DNA of 46,512 nucleotides from Haloterrigena salifodinae (GCF_003977755.1 NZ_RQWN01000009.1:1-46512), one strand, 5' to 3'; shown: positions 34,238 to 44,284, counted from the first letter of the stretch. Program-made: numbers and translations. Notes: generated by a model not told the origin, from the sequence alone.

Positions 34238-35482
34238 TCATTTTCGGTTCACGTCCTCGACGATGTACCCTTCGGCTTCGATCGCGTCGATGATCGTCGC
34301 GGCGTGTTCGGCGCCGCTGGTCTCAATTTGAAACACCAGGTACGCCTCGCCGACGGTGAGATCCTCAACCGCGCGGTCGTGCCGGACCGTCTGGATGTTC
34401 GCTCCGTGATCGGCGATGACGCCCGAGATGTCGTCCATCTTTCCGGGCATGTCGTCGATCCGGACGCGCAGCCGCAGGATCTGTCCCCGCTCCGTGAGCG
34501 CGTGGATGAGGACGGTCTGCAGCATCGTCATGTCCAGGTTCCCGCCGCCGAGGACGGGCATGACGGTTTCACCGCTGACGTCCAACTGATCGCTCAAGAC
34601 GGCCGCGACCGACGCGGCGGCCGCGCCCTCGACGACCTGTTTCGCGCGCTCGAGCAGCAGTAGGATCGCGTTGGCGATCTCCGCGTCGGAGACGGTGACG
34701 ACCTCGTCGACGTGGTCCTCGATAAGTCGTAGCGTCAGGTCAGAGATCCCGCCGGTCGCGATCCCGTCGGCGATGGTATCGACTTCGTCGAGCGTGACCG
34801 GAATTCCCTTGTCGAGACTCTCGTGGACGGTCGCGGCTCCCTCGGCCTGAACGCCGACGACGCGCGTCTCGGGGGAGAGGTGGTCGAGCGCGGTGGCGAC
34901 ACCGCTGATGAGTCCGCCGCCCCCGATCGGGACGACGACGGTATCGACGTCGGGGCAGTCCTCGTGGATCTCGATGCCGAGCGTCCCCTGTCCGGCGACG
35001 ATGTGCGGATCGTCGTACGCGTGGACGAACTCGACGTCGTTGTCGGCGGCATAGTCCTGTGCGTACGCCATCGCCTCCTGGAAGTCCTGTCCGACCAGTT
35101 CGACCGTCGCGCCGTAGCTCCGCGTCGCGTCGATCTTCGCCTGCGGGGCGTGGGTCGGCATTACGATCGTCGAGTCCGCGCCGCACTTCGTCGCCGCGAG
35201 GGCGACGCCCTGTGCGTGGTTGCCCGCGCTCGCGGCGACGAACTCGTCGGCTCCGTCGTCGACTGCCTGTTTGATCTTGTTGTACCCGCCTCGCGTCTTG
35301 AACGAGCCGGTCCACTGGAGGTGCTCCATCTTCAGGTACACCTCCGCGTCGACCATCTTGCCGAGCGACGTGCTCCGCTCGACCGGCGTCCGCTTGACGA
35401 CCGTCTCGTCGTCGAGGCGGTCGCGCGCTCGTTCGATGTCTGCATACTGAACTAATGGTTCTCGTTCCTGAGGTTCACTCAT
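34238..35482 (-). CDS. ilvA: Threonine/serine dehydratase with ACT domain
   Basis: A 414-residue PLP enzyme. Lys62 in GSFKTRGGY is the Schiff-base lysine; SAGNHAQGVALAA and GGGGLISG bind the phosphate, and VLGGGNLD closes the fold. The C-terminal 80 residues form an ACT domain (LRVRIDDMPGKMDDISGVIA). The products are 2-oxobutyrate from threonine or pyruvate from serine, plus ammonia. It lies 39 bases downstream of the FAD-GcvT dehydrogenase gene on the same strand, so the two are likely cotranscribed. In this setting it is the natural exit from serine to pyruvate; threonine catabolism or isoleucine synthesis is the alternative. Confidence 0.93.
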   Translation of the reverse strand: MSEPQEREPLVQYADIERARDRLDDETVVKRTPVERSTSLGKMVDAEVYLKMEHLQWTGSFKTRGGYNKIKQAVDDGADEFVAASAGNHAQGVALAATKCGADSTIVMPTHAPQAKIDATRSYGATVELVGQDFQEAMAYAQDYAADNDVEFVHAYDDPHIVAGQGTLGIEIHEDCPDVDTVVVPIGGGGLISGVATALDHLSPETRVVGVQAEGAATVHESLDKGIPVTLDEVDTIADGIATGGISDLTLRLIEDHVDEVVTVSDAEIANAILLLLERAKQVVEGAAAASVAAVLSDQLDVSGETVMPVLGGGNLDMTMLQTVLIHALTERGQILRLRVRIDDMPGKMDDISGVIADHGANIQTVRHDRAVEDLTVGEAYLVFQIETSGAEHAATIIDAIEAEGYIVEDVNRK

Positions 35483-35521
35483 GATTGAATACTGTGGATG
35501 TTGGCCGGCGATCGCTACCGG

Positions 35522-38080
35522 CTATCGGATGATCTTGTCGCGACCGGGATCGAACAGGGGCTCGTCGCGGACCGTCGCGTCGTAGGTCTCCCCTTCGCAC
35601 TGGATCTGCACCGACGTCCCGGCGTCGGCGTACTCGCTGGGCAGGTACGTGTAGGCGATCGATTCGCCGACGCTGTAGCCGTAGCCGCCGGCCTGAACGT
35701 AGCCGACGGCCTCGCCGTCAGCGAGCACCGGCCGGCCGCTCAGCATCGCGTCGGTCGAATCGTCCACCGTCAGACAGGCGACCTCGGTATCGATGCCCTC
35801 TTCTTTGGCCTCGACGAGCGCCTCCTTCCCGATGAACTCGGTGTCGAGGTCGACGGCGAAGGGGAGGCCGGCGGCGAACGGATCGACGTCGGTGTCGACG
35901 TCCGTTCCCCACAGGCGGAACCCTTTCTCGAGGCGCATCGACTCGAGTGCGCCGCCGCCCATGGGCCTGACGTCGAGATCTTCACCGGCCTCCCAGAGCG
36001 TGTTCCAAAGCTTCTGGCCGTACTCGGAGGGTGCCCACAGCTCCCAGCCGAGTTCGCCGACGTACGAGACCCGCAGCGCGATCACGGGGACGTCGCCGAC
36101 GTAGAGCCGCTTGCAACTGAAGTACGGGAACTCGTCGTTAGAGACGTCGGCATCGGTGACTCGCTGGAGCAGCAATCGAGACTTCGGACCCCACAGTCCG
36201 ACGGTACACTTCGCGGATTCCTCGATCGTCACGGAGACTGTGTCGGGCGCGTGGTCCTCGATCCAGGAGCCGTGGATACCCGGCGAGTTGCCGCCGCCGG
36301 TAGTCACCATGTACTCGTCCTCGTCGAGGCGGGCGACGGTGAGGTCGGCGATGATCGTGCCGCCCTCGTTCAGCATCGTCGTGTACCGAACCTTTCCGAC
36401 GTCGATCTCCATGTCGTTGCTGCAGATCCGCTGGAGGAACTCGCCGGCGTCCTCGCCCTCGACCATGATCGAACTGAACGTCGTCATGTCGAACATGGAC
36501 ACGTTCTCGCGGGTGTGGAGGTGCTCGGCGCCCTCGATCGGGGAGCGGTTGATCCCCTGCCAGCCGTCCTGTTCGGGGATCTGCTCCTCATACTTCTCGA
36601 CGAGGTCCGCGTTGGACTCGTACCACTGTGGCGTCTCCCACCCGCCGCTTTGGTAGAACTCGGCGCCCAGTTCCTGCTGTTGCCCGTAGAACGGACTCAC
36701 GCGCAGCCCGCGGTGGTCGTCGGGCTGCCACCGCGGTTCGACGATGCTGTACACCTGCTCGTACCGTTTGCCGCCGCGGTCCGTGAAGTAGTCCTTGCTC
36801 CCGGCGTGGGGTTCGAACCGGTTGACGTGGATGCCGCTCGTGTCGACGGGTCCGGACGGGAGCCGCGGAACGCCGTTCTCCATCCACTCGGCGAGGATCT
36901 TCCCGTAGCCGCCGGAGTGGGTCCACCAGATCGCCAGCCCGGTCCAGAGGCCGTCGACCGCCGCCGTCTCGCCGAGCACCGGCATCCCGTCCGGCGTGTA
37001 GACGAAGATGCCGTTCTCTGTGACGCGGAAGTCTTTGCCCTCGGTCGCGGGCAGCAGTTCGTCGAATGCCTGCTGGGGCGACTTCTCGCGGTTCGGGTGC
37101 GTCGCCTTCGTCCAATGCTTATCGGTGAAACTGTGGACCGATGCCTGGCTGTCCTCGTCGTTTTTCCCCATCTCGTCCGGGTCGACGACTAGCGGCTCGT
37201 GGTTGTACGAGCCGAGTCCGTAGCCGTCGCCGTGCGTTCGGAAGTACAGCGAGTTGTCCTGGTCCCGACCGACCGGCCGGTCCGGCGGCTGGGCCATGAA
37301 CTCCGTGATCTGGCTATCGCCGGGGACCTCAAGGCCGGCGGTGGCGTCGCCGATCACGTCGCCGGAACCGTCGTCGTCGAGTTCCGCGAGCGGATCCGTG
37401 ACGACGTACTGGTGTTCGACGGGTGTGATCGGCAGTTCGAGGCCCGCCATTTGACCGGTCTGGTACGCCCAGTTGTTCGTCGCGAGGACGCACCGATCGC
37501 ACTCGATGCGGCCGTTGTCGGTGGCGACCGCCTGGATCTCGCCGCCGTTGGTCTCGATGTCCGTCACCTCGGTGTCGCCGAAGAACCGGGCCGACGACGT
37601 CTCGATGTACCACTGCAGCGCGTCGGTCCCGGCGACCTGCCCGTCGGTCGGCGAGTAGTAGCCGCCGAGGATCTCGTCTTCGTCGACGAGCGGAAGATGC
37701 TCCGTGACTTCCTCGGGCTCGAGGAGCTCCGGCTCCGGCAGCCCGTACGAGGTGGCCCACTCGACGCGCCGCTGGAGGAAGTCCATCCGTTCCTCGGAGC
37801 GGGCGAGTTCGATGCCGCCGACTTCGTTGTAAACGCCCGCGTCCTTCAGCAGTCGGCTCGTGTAGTGGGCCGTCTTGGTCTGGATCTTCGACGGCGACGT
37901 CTGGAACATGATTCCCGGTGCGTGCGTCGACGAACCGCCGGTTACCGGAAGCGGTCCCTGATCGACGACGACCACGTCCTCTGCGCCGAGTTCCGTCAGG
38001 TGGTAGGCGATACTACAGCCGACAGCCCCGGCGCCGATAATCACTGTCTCGGCTCTCGAAGGCAAGCTTTCGGTGCTCAT
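35522..38080 (-). CDS. Dimethylglycine/sarcosine dehydrogenase-type FAD oxidoreductase with GcvT domain
   Basis: An 852-residue two-domain enzyme. The N-terminal DAO-type FAD domain starts VIIGAGAVGCSIAYHL (13-28). GGSSTHAPG places His53 where mammalian DMGDH and SarDH attach FAD covalently. The C-terminal part (about 430-852) is a GcvT-type folate-binding domain (VALRVSYVGELGWEL-like segment near 680, GFRLWGTDVDTDVDP). It oxidatively demethylates dimethylglycine and/or sarcosine and passes the methyl carbon to THF. The ATG at 38080 is preferred: a TATA element GTATATTTAT (38111-38120) puts initiation near 38090, and the five extra codons from 38095 are not family-like. It sits between folD and the dehydratase. 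The electron acceptor gene is not in view. Confidence 0.94.
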   Translation of the reverse strand: MSTESLPSRAETVIIGAGAVGCSIAYHLTELGAEDVVVVDQGPLPVTGGSSTHAPGIMFQTSPSKIQTKTAHYTSRLLKDAGVYNEVGGIELARSEERMDFLQRRVEWATSYGLPEPELLEPEEVTEHLPLVDEDEILGGYYSPTDGQVAGTDALQWYIETSSARFFGDTEVTDIETNGGEIQAVATDNGRIECDRCVLATNNWAYQTGQMAGLELPITPVEHQYVVTDPLAELDDDGSGDVIGDATAGLEVPGDSQITEFMAQPPDRPVGRDQDNSLYFRTHGDGYGLGSYNHEPLVVDPDEMGKNDEDSQASVHSFTDKHWTKATHPNREKSPQQAFDELLPATEGKDFRVTENGIFVYTPDGMPVLGETAAVDGLWTGLAIWWTHSGGYGKILAEWMENGVPRLPSGPVDTSGIHVNRFEPHAGSKDYFTDRGGKRYEQVYSIVEPRWQPDDHRGLRVSPFYGQQQELGAEFYQSGGWETPQWYESNADLVEKYEEQIPEQDGWQGINRSPIEGAEHLHTRENVSMFDMTTFSSIMVEGEDAGEFLQRICSNDMEIDVGKVRYTTMLNEGGTIIADLTVARLDEDEYMVTTGGGNSPGIHGSWIEDHAPDTVSVTIEESAKCTVGLWGPKSRLLLQRVTDADVSNDEFPYFSCKRLYVGDVPVIALRVSYVGELGWELWAPSEYGQKLWNTLWEAGEDLDVRPMGGGALESMRLEKGFRLWGTDVDTDVDPFAAGLPFAVDLDTEFIGKEALVEAKEEGIDTEVACLTVDDSTDAMLSGRPVLADGEAVGYVQAGGYGYSVGESIAYTYLPSEYADAGTSVQIQCEGETYDATVRDEPLFDPGRDKIIR

Positions 38081-38253
38081 GTGATACCCACACATGCTAC
38101 AGTCCCTCTCATAAATATACCGCTGCTTTAAGTGAAACGGGCGATCGAGACCGCTTCACGCGGCGAGTCCCACAACAGGAAAGAAAGTTGATACGTTTTT
38201 GCAAACGCGACATCGTCATCGGCTTGACCGGGCGACCGCGTCTCCGTCGCCGG

Positions 38254-39147
38254 TCACGGGAGCGATACGTCGACGTCAGCTTGTAGACTCGCCGCCTTGA
38301 TCGTATTGTAGAGAAGCATCGTGATCGTGAGCGGCCCGACGCCGCCGGGGACTGGCGTGATCGCGTCGGCCTTCTCCTTCGCGCTCTCGAACTCGACGTC
38401 GCCGACGAGTTCGTACCCCTTCTCGGTGTCCGCATCCACGCGGTTGACGCCGACGTCAATCACGGTCGTTCCCGGCGAGAGCATCGATCCGTCGATCAGT
38501 TCCGGAACGCCGGCGGCCGCGACGACGACGTCCGCGTCTCGCGTCTTCGCCGCGAGATCGTCCGTACGCGAGTGACAGACCGTCACCGTCGCGTTCCCAG
38601 TGTCGGACTTCTGGACGAGGAGATTCGCCATCGGTTTCCCGACGATGTTCGACCGGCCGACGACGACGACGTCCGCACCCTCAGTCTCGACGCCCTCCGC
38701 CTCGAGCAGTTTCTGGATGCCGTGGGGCGTACACGGCTTGAACCGGGGCGTACCGGTGACCAATCGACCGACGTTCTCCGGGTGAAATCCGTCGACGTCC
38801 TTCTGCGGATCGATCCGCTCGAGGACGGCTTGCCGGTCGACGTGATCCGGGAGCGGTAACTGTACGAGGATACCGTGGACCGCCGGGTCGTCGTTCAATT
38901 CGTCGATCCGATCGAACAGCGCGTCGGCCGGCGCGTCCGGATCGAGTTCGTGGTGGATGCTCTCGATCCCGAGGTCGTTGCAGGCCTGTCGTTTCATCGA
39001 GACGTATGTCTCGCTCGCGCCGTCATCGCTCATCAGGACTGTCGCCAGCCCCGGCGTCGTGCCGGCGTCCGCGAGGGTCTCGAGGCACGGTTCCAGGTCT
39101 GCCGTGATACGATCCGCGATTTCGTTCCCGTCGATGATCCGTGTCAT
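38254..39147 (-). CDS. folD: Methylene-THF dehydrogenase / methenyl-THF cyclohydrolase
   Basis: A 297-residue FolD of normal length. Catalytic Lys52 lies in ETYVSMKRQA; the substrate and cofactor motifs VQLPLP, PQKDVDGFHPENVG, VVGRSNIVGKPMA and TPVPGGVGPLTITML are all present. It interconverts 5,10-methylene-, methenyl- and 10-formyl-THF using NADP. It is the first gene of a minus-strand series (folD, FAD-GcvT dehydrogenase, dehydratase, BCCT), with a promoter-bearing gap of 173 bases to the next gene. It links the methyl carbons from dimethylglycine/sarcosine to PurU and purine synthesis. Confidence 0.97.
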   Translation of the reverse strand: MTRIIDGNEIADRITADLEPCLETLADAGTTPGLATVLMSDDGASETYVSMKRQACNDLGIESIHHELDPDAPADALFDRIDELNDDPAVHGILVQLPLPDHVDRQAVLERIDPQKDVDGFHPENVGRLVTGTPRFKPCTPHGIQKLLEAEGVETEGADVVVVGRSNIVGKPMANLLVQKSDTGNATVTVCHSRTDDLAAKTRDADVVVAAAGVPELIDGSMLSPGTTVIDVGVNRVDADTEKGYELVGDVEFESAKEKADAITPVPGGVGPLTITMLLYNTIKAASLQADVDVSLP

Positions 39148-40107
39148 AGCTGATCTTGTTCCGATCGCTGCGGGCTGCGTCCGCTCGAGGAGACGTGGCG
39201 CTACGGCCGGTACCGCGTCGGATACCGGCGCCGTCGTTCGTCGAGACGGACCGCATCGACCCGCAACGATGTCGACTAAAGGGTTTCCGAGGAGGGTAAT
39301 TAATCCACGTGTCGATTGCTACTCCGCTCCGCAGTCGGGCTCGCCTCAGTAGACGTCCGTCTCCCGAATCGCACGCTGCGATCGATATCACGGTCGGATT
39401 CGGCGGGCCGGTTTATACACCCGTAGTATTTGCGGTGGAACCCTATCCGTCTCTGTGCGCTCTCTCCGAACGGCACCGAACTGTGGTGCCGAAACCGGGA
39501 CGGAAGAGTCTGCAACCGTGACCAGATACCGTCCCAACTCCCGGGCTTCGCCCCGGTCCCGGGTCCTCATCCTCAACCAGATCCCAGACACCCTCTCCAG
39601 TTTCGTGCTTCGGCCGTCGAACGACGATGGCGTCGCCTCGAGTTATAATCGATATTTCACGACGAGCGACGCCGAGCGGATCCGATCGCTATTGAGAGAC
39701 GCGACAGCGGACCATCGGAGAACCGACGGCGTGGTCCGTGGTTCGGTGGCTCCGGAGAACGGGAATCGAGACCCGCTCGGCTATGCGAGCGAGAACGAGT
39801 GAGAAGCGACAACGGAGCAGAAGAACGCGCCCCGCAGTGTGGCTCGGCGGAGTCGTCGAACGACCGCCGACGTTACGACAGCACGCGCTCGAGTTCGGAG
39901 CTCACCCGCGTACGAGAGCCGGAGCGCGGTGACCGGGACGTTCTTCGCGACCGACGCCGGTGAGCCGCGATTGGCCGAAGAAATAACAGTGATATCAGTG
40001 TGAAGAAGCAGGCGTTCGAGGCGGCGGTATCGAGGCGACACCGTCAACGGACGACCGTCTCGTCGAGAGCCGGGGATCGGCCGCGCCGTCGCGGGCGCGG
40101 GGTTCAG
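39148..40107. other. Gap with degraded sequence
   Basis: About 960 bases without an intact gene. It contains the folD upstream region and, at 39898-40020, a recognisable scrap of a GcvT-type domain. Other short frames show no family resemblance. Confidence 0.45.
39898..40020 (-). pseudogene. Fragment of a GcvT-type domain (FAD dehydrogenase relative)
   Basis: The minus strand reads RLLLHTDITVISSANRGSP then ASVAKNVPVTALRLSYAGEL. This aligns with the intact dehydrogenase at 35522-38080 (RLLLQRVTDADVSNDEF and VGDVPVIALRVSYVGELGWE). Beyond GEL the similarity is lost. It is a small relic of a second FAD-GcvT gene or of a duplication. Confidence 0.55.
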
Positions 40108-40845
40108 TCACCGGTGTTCGGGGCGGTCGAGATCCCGGTCAGCGACGGTCTTCAGCAACGCGATTAGCGCGTCGGCCGCTGCGTCGAGCAGCTCCTCGCC
40201 CAGCTCCGCGCTCGCCTCGCGCGGATCGCCGACGACGCCGTTCTCGGTGAACTCGGCCGAGTCGAACGCGAGATTGACTTTTCCCTGCCAATCTCCCCAG
40301 CGATCGCTCCCGTTCTCGGCGGCCTCCTCGAGGCGGCCCTCACGGACGGCGCCGGGATTCGCGTGCTGCATCAGCGCCGTCTCGAGCGGCCCGCCGTGGC
40401 CCATGCGAGAGCTGTGTTCGCCGACCTCGTCGAACCACGTGAACGGCACGGCGTAGGCCTCGTCGCGGCGAGTGACCTGGCCGGCGACCTCCTGGAGGGC
40501 GCTCGTATTCCCGCCATGGCCGTTGACGAGAACGATTCGATCGAACCCGTGGTGGGCGAGGCTGCCGGCGATATCGCGGACGTACGCCTTGAACGTCGAC
40601 TCCGAGGTCCAGAGGGTGCCGGTGAACTGCCGGTGTTCCTCGGCGATACCGACGGGGATCGCGGGCGCGACCGCGACCGTCCCCTCGTACCGCTCCGCGG
40701 CCGCGTCCGCGACCGTCTCGGCGTTGAGCGTGTCTGTTCCCAGCGGCGCGTGCGGGCCGTGTTGCTCCGTGCTCCCGACCGGGAGCAGCGCGAGGTCCGT
40801 TTCGACTGCGTCTATCTCCGTCCACGTCGCTCGCTCGAGATGCAT
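40108..40845 (-). CDS. Creatininase-family amidohydrolase
   Basis: A 245-residue metal-dependent hydrolase. Metal and active-site motifs: LLPVGSTEQHGPHAPLGTD (Glu, His, Asp), LVNGHGGNTSAL and GHGGPLETALM (Glu). The family covers creatininase, mycofactocin and formamidopyrimidine hydrolases, so the substrate is open. Creatinine leads via creatine to sarcosine, which would feed this window's pathway, but no creatinase gene is seen. The ATG at 40845 (MHLERATWTEID) is chosen; the 13 codons upstream are not family-like. It is divergent from the zinc enzyme at 40936 with a 90-base shared promoter region. Confidence 0.9.
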   Translation of the reverse strand: MHLERATWTEIDAVETDLALLPVGSTEQHGPHAPLGTDTLNAETVADAAAERYEGTVAVAPAIPVGIAEEHRQFTGTLWTSESTFKAYVRDIAGSLAHHGFDRIVLVNGHGGNTSALQEVAGQVTRRDEAYAVPFTWFDEVGEHSSRMGHGGPLETALMQHANPGAVREGRLEEAAENGSDRWGDWQGKVNLAFDSAEFTENGVVGDPREASAELGEELLDAAADALIALLKTVADRDLDRPEHR

Positions 40846-40935
40846 ACGGCCGATCGCTGAACGCGTAGTCGCATAAAACATCACCTCCTCGAGAGACGTG
40901 CAAACTTACAAGTTCGAACGAAGGGTTGAACGAGT

Positions 40936-41931
40936 ATGGAGCACGAGACCGTCACCCATACGACCGCCGAACGCCGTCTCGCTCGCTTGCCGTCCGGGAC
41001 GGATGTCGCGGTGACCGTCCATCGGTACGACGGCGGAGCCGGACCGACCGCCTACGTGCAGGCCGCACAGCACGGCATCGAACTCAACGGAACGGCCGCG
41101 CTGCGTCGGTTGCACCGTCACCTGCTGACCGCGGACCTCGCCGGGACGGTGATCGCCGTGCCGGTCGTCAATTCGCTCGCGTTCGATCACGGATTGTACG
41201 TCACACCGCAGGCGGTCGACGCGGTCAACTCCAACTGTAATCGCGTCTGGCCGGGCGACGACGCGGGAACCTTGCAGGAACGGATCGTCGCCCAACTGTG
41301 GGAACTGATCGAGTCGACCGACGTCGTGATCGATCTGCACACCGGGACCCCGGACATGCTCGAGCACGTCAGATTCCAGCCCGGAAACCGGAAGTCACGG
41401 ACCCTCGCGGCGACGTTCGGGGCCGACTATCTCCTGACCGACGTGCCGTCCGACAGTGAAACGGACGACAGCACGGGGGACGGCGACGACGCGGACGACG
41501 ACGAGCCGTATCAGGGCAAACTTCGAACGGCCGCCGCGCGGGCCGGAATTCCGGCGATCGTCCCGGAACTCTCGAACAGCCGTCAGATCGATCACGACGC
41601 GGCACATCGCGGGGTCCGCGGGCTCCGAAATGTCCTCGGGGAACTGGGGATGCTCCGCGAGGAACCGGCGCCGACGCCGTCGCAGACGATCCTCCGAAAC
41701 AACGGGGGACGGATCGGTACCGACGCTTCGGGGCTCTTCGAACCGAATCCGGAGGTCACCGTCGGTGATCGCGTGTCCGCGGGAACCGAACTGGGGACGG
41801 TGTACTGTCCCTCGTCGTTCGAGGAGCGCCAGCGCGTGACGACGACCGACGCCGGCGTGATCTACTCGCTCACCCGCGAGTCCGTCGTGACCGCCGGCGA
41901 GAAGGTCGCCTGTATCGCGGAGCGAGCGTGA
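40936..41931 (+). CDS. Succinylglutamate desuccinylase/aspartoacylase-family zinc enzyme
   Basis: A 331-residue M14-like carboxypeptidase-fold protein. Zinc ligands: His46 and Glu49 (QHGIELNG) and His135 (VIDLHTG). NSNCNRVWPG corresponds to the family substrate-binding N-x-N-R-x-x-PG. An Asp-rich insertion (about 178-195) is typical of salt-adapted proteins. A C-terminal beta domain (about 250-331) ends the chain. Family members cleave N-acyl amino acids; close haloarchaeal and proteobacterial relatives act on ectoine-like or other compatible-solute derivatives, but the substrate cannot be read here. It is divergent from the creatininase-family gene. Confidence 0.9.
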   Translation: MEHETVTHTTAERRLARLPSGTDVAVTVHRYDGGAGPTAYVQAAQHGIELNGTAALRRLHRHLLTADLAGTVIAVPVVNSLAFDHGLYVTPQAVDAVNSNCNRVWPGDDAGTLQERIVAQLWELIESTDVVIDLHTGTPDMLEHVRFQPGNRKSRTLAATFGADYLLTDVPSDSETDDSTGDGDDADDDEPYQGKLRTAAARAGIPAIVPELSNSRQIDHDAAHRGVRGLRNVLGELGMLREEPAPTPSQTILRNNGGRIGTDASGLFEPNPEVTVGDRVSAGTELGTVYCPSSFEERQRVTTTDAGVIYSLTRESVVTAGEKVACIAERA

Positions 41932-41951
41932 CCGGCCGTCGATGGTCCGGT

Positions 41952-42572
41952 TCAGCCGCGGGCGATCGAGGTACAGAAGTTCTCGACGATGCGTTTCCCC
42001 GACTCGGTGAGAATGCTCTCCGGGTGGAACTGGACGCCGACGTGGGGTAACTCGGCGTGGCGAACGCCCATGACGACCCCCCGATCGTCGTCGGTGTGGG
42101 CGGTCTCGATCAGTTCCGCCGGCAGGTCGTCGCGCTCGACTGCCAGCGAGTGATACCGACCGACTTCGAAGGGATTCGGCACGCCGTCGTACAGCCCCGT
42201 TCCGTCGTGGTTCACCGCAGACGTCTTTCCGTGGACGACGTCGGGCGCGCGTCCGACGGACACCCCGTGAGCGGCACAGAGGGCCTGATGCCCGAGACAG
42301 ACGCCGAACGTTGGGTACTCGGTCTCGGCGAAGATATCGACGGAGACGCCGGCCTCGGCGGGCGTCCCGGGGCCCGGGGAGACGACGATCCCGTCGGGAT
42401 CGAGGTCACGGACGCCCTCGAGGTCGATCTCGTCGTTGCGTCGGACGATCACGTCGTCGAACTCGCCGACGTCCTGTGGCGTCGCCGTGGGGCCCGCCGG
42501 AGCGATCGACTCGGTAACGTACTGAACGAGGTTGTACGCGAACGAATCGTAGTTGTCGACGACCAGAATCAT
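41952..42572 (-). CDS. pabA: Aminodeoxychorismate/anthranilate synthase, glutamine amidotransferase subunit
   Basis: A 206-residue class I amidotransferase. Nucleophile Cys92 lies in GVCLGHQ; His183 and Glu185 in QFHPES complete the triad; the oxyanion loop SPGPGTP is at 65-71. It delivers ammonia from glutamine to the chorismate-binding partner. Its ATG overlaps the stop of the partner gene by four bases, so the two are coupled. PabA (folate) and TrpG (tryptophan) cannot be told apart by sequence alone; the folate-rich setting favours PabA. Confidence 0.92.
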   Translation of the reverse strand: MILVVDNYDSFAYNLVQYVTESIAPAGPTATPQDVGEFDDVIVRRNDEIDLEGVRDLDPDGIVVSPGPGTPAEAGVSVDIFAETEYPTFGVCLGHQALCAAHGVSVGRAPDVVHGKTSAVNHDGTGLYDGVPNPFEVGRYHSLAVERDDLPAELIETAHTDDDRGVVMGVRHAELPHVGVQFHPESILTESGKRIVENFCTSIARG

Positions 42573-44086
42573 CCCGCATCACCGACCGCATCGGTCGCGG
42601 TCTCGAGGGCGAACGACGCCCGTTCGCCCAAGGCCTCGTCGACCGCCGTTACGAGCGCCCGTGCCTTATCGAGCGTCTCGTCGTACTCCTGATCGGGAAC
42701 GGAATCGTGGACGACGCCGGCACCGACGCGCAGGTGGTACTCCTCGTCGTGGTGGACCAGCGTCCGGATGACGATGTTCAGCGTCGCCCGATCGTCGAAG
42801 CCGAAGATCCCGATGCTCCCGGTGTAGGGACCGCGTCGGGTCGCCTCGAGTTCGTCGATGATCTCCATCGTCCGCGGCTTCGGCGCGCCAGTGATCGTGC
42901 CGCCCGGAAACACCGCCGCGACGGCGTCGGCGATGCTCGCGTCGTCTCGCAGGGTTCCCTCGACGAGAGAGACGAGGTGCATGACTTCCGAGTACCGGTC
43001 CACGCGGCGATAGTCCGTCACCGACACGGAACCGTACTCGCTGACCTTCCCGAGATCGTTGCGCTCTAGGTCGACGAGCATCGCGTGTTCGGCGCGTTCC
43101 TTCTCGTCGTCGCGGAGATCGGCCGCCAGTCGCTCGTCTTCGGCCGTCGTCCGCCCGCGGGGCCTGGTTCCGGCGATCGGTTCGGTGACGAGCGAGCCGT
43201 CGCGAACCTCGAGCAGCAGTTCTGGACTCGCGCTGACGAGGTCGACGCCCGGGAACTCGAGCAGTCCCGAGTAGGGAGCCGGATTCACGCGTCGGACTGC
43301 GTCGAAGACGTCGACCGGATGGGCGGCCGCCGGGGCGACGAGTCGATGGGAGACGTTCGCCTGAAACGTGTCGCCGTCGCGAACGTATCGCTTGACTCGC
43401 CGAACGCGGTCGGCGAACGCCGCCCGACCGCACTCGCTCTCGAACGCGGCCCGAGTCGCGTCGACCGGCTGACTGCGGTCCGCTTCGCTGCCGTCGATCG
43501 CCGCCTGCGCCAGGGATCGAGCCCCCGCTCGACCGGTCTCGTAGGCGTCGGCGGGATCGTCGTCGACCACGGGACAGGCGGTCACTCGTAGTTCCGTTTC
43601 GCCGTCGTCGTCGCGCGGTTCGCGCCACGCGGCGACCCGATCGAAGACGCCAAGTTGAAGCCGCGGCAACCCGCGTTCGTCGGTCGTCGTCGACGGCAAC
43701 GACTCGAGTTCTCTGGCGACGTCGTAGGAGAGCCAGCCGAACGCACCGCAGGGATACGGAACCGAGCAGTCTCCGCGTACCAACCGCTCGCGCTCGAGCA
43801 GCGCGTCGATCGTTCGGATCGTTGGACTCCCGCCGTCCCGATCGACCGCGTTCGCAGTTACTCGAACCCGTTCGACGGGATCGACACCGAAGTAGCCCCA
43901 ACCGGACTGCCCGCCGGTCGTCTCGAGGTAGAACCCGTCGGCCTCGTCGGTCCGGGCCCTGCAATAAGCGTCGAACGGATCGGCGACGGAAGCGCGTACT
44001 TCGACCGGGACGCGAGCGCCATTCGGCGCGCTCTCGGCAGTCTCTACAAACGATTCGCTGTCGGTTATAACCGTGATCGTGCTCAT
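42569..44086 (-). CDS. pabB: Chorismate-utilising synthase component I (PabB/TrpE)
   Basis: A 505-residue enzyme of the anthranilate/aminodeoxychorismate synthase family. Core motifs: [55 protein letters not shown] and [16 protein letters not shown]. Bacterial PabB often has PIKGT, whose Lys takes part in catalysis; this protein has PIAGT, the anthranilate-synthase form, so its product is uncertain. Genome context (pabA coupled downstream, FolCP and THF enzymes nearby) favours p-aminobenzoate synthesis. A TATA-like TTTTTATACC lies about 65-75 bases before the ATG. No pabC lyase gene follows. Confidence 0.9.
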   Translation of the reverse strand: MSTITVITDSESFVETAESAPNGARVPVEVRASVADPFDAYCRARTDEADGFYLETTGGQSGWGYFGVDPVERVRVTANAVDRDGGSPTIRTIDALLERERLVRGDCSVPYPCGAFGWLSYDVARELESLPSTTTDERGLPRLQLGVFDRVAAWREPRDDDGETELRVTACPVVDDDPADAYETGRAGARSLAQAAIDGSEADRSQPVDATRAAFESECGRAAFADRVRRVKRYVRDGDTFQANVSHRLVAPAAAHPVDVFDAVRRVNPAPYSGLLEFPGVDLVSASPELLLEVRDGSLVTEPIAGTRPRGRTTAEDERLAADLRDDEKERAEHAMLVDLERNDLGKVSEYGSVSVTDYRRVDRYSEVMHLVSLVEGTLRDDASIADAVAAVFPGGTITGAPKPRTMEIIDELEATRRGPYTGSIGIFGFDDRATLNIVIRTLVHHDEEYHLRVGAGVVHDSVPDQEYDETLDKARALVTAVDEALGERASFALETATDAVGDAG

Positions 44087-44250
44087 GGGGATACCCGCTA
44101 CCGGAACCGACCGCCGTCCCGGAAGCGTTCGTATCAGGAGGGCAAGCGGAGGGTATAAAAATGTTGTGCCGCGAGTAGACAGACCACGATATAACGGGTA
44201 TCCTGGAGATCGGGGAGTATTACCGCTCTCGGATGGGTTTACCGGGGGAC

Positions 44251-44260
44251 ATATAAAGGG
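44251..44260 (+). promoter_or_regulatory. TATA box for the two-HTH regulator gene
   Basis: ATATAAAGGG is centred about 30 bases before the ATG at 44285 and defines a leaderless or nearly leaderless transcript. It also argues against the upstream in-frame start at 44261. Confidence 0.5.
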
Positions 44261-44284
44261 GTGGGCTATTCCTCATGTACCCTT

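Noticed and set aside
35498-37192. A 564-residue plus-strand frame
   Set aside because: Antisense shadow of the FAD-GcvT dehydrogenase gene; no family motifs.
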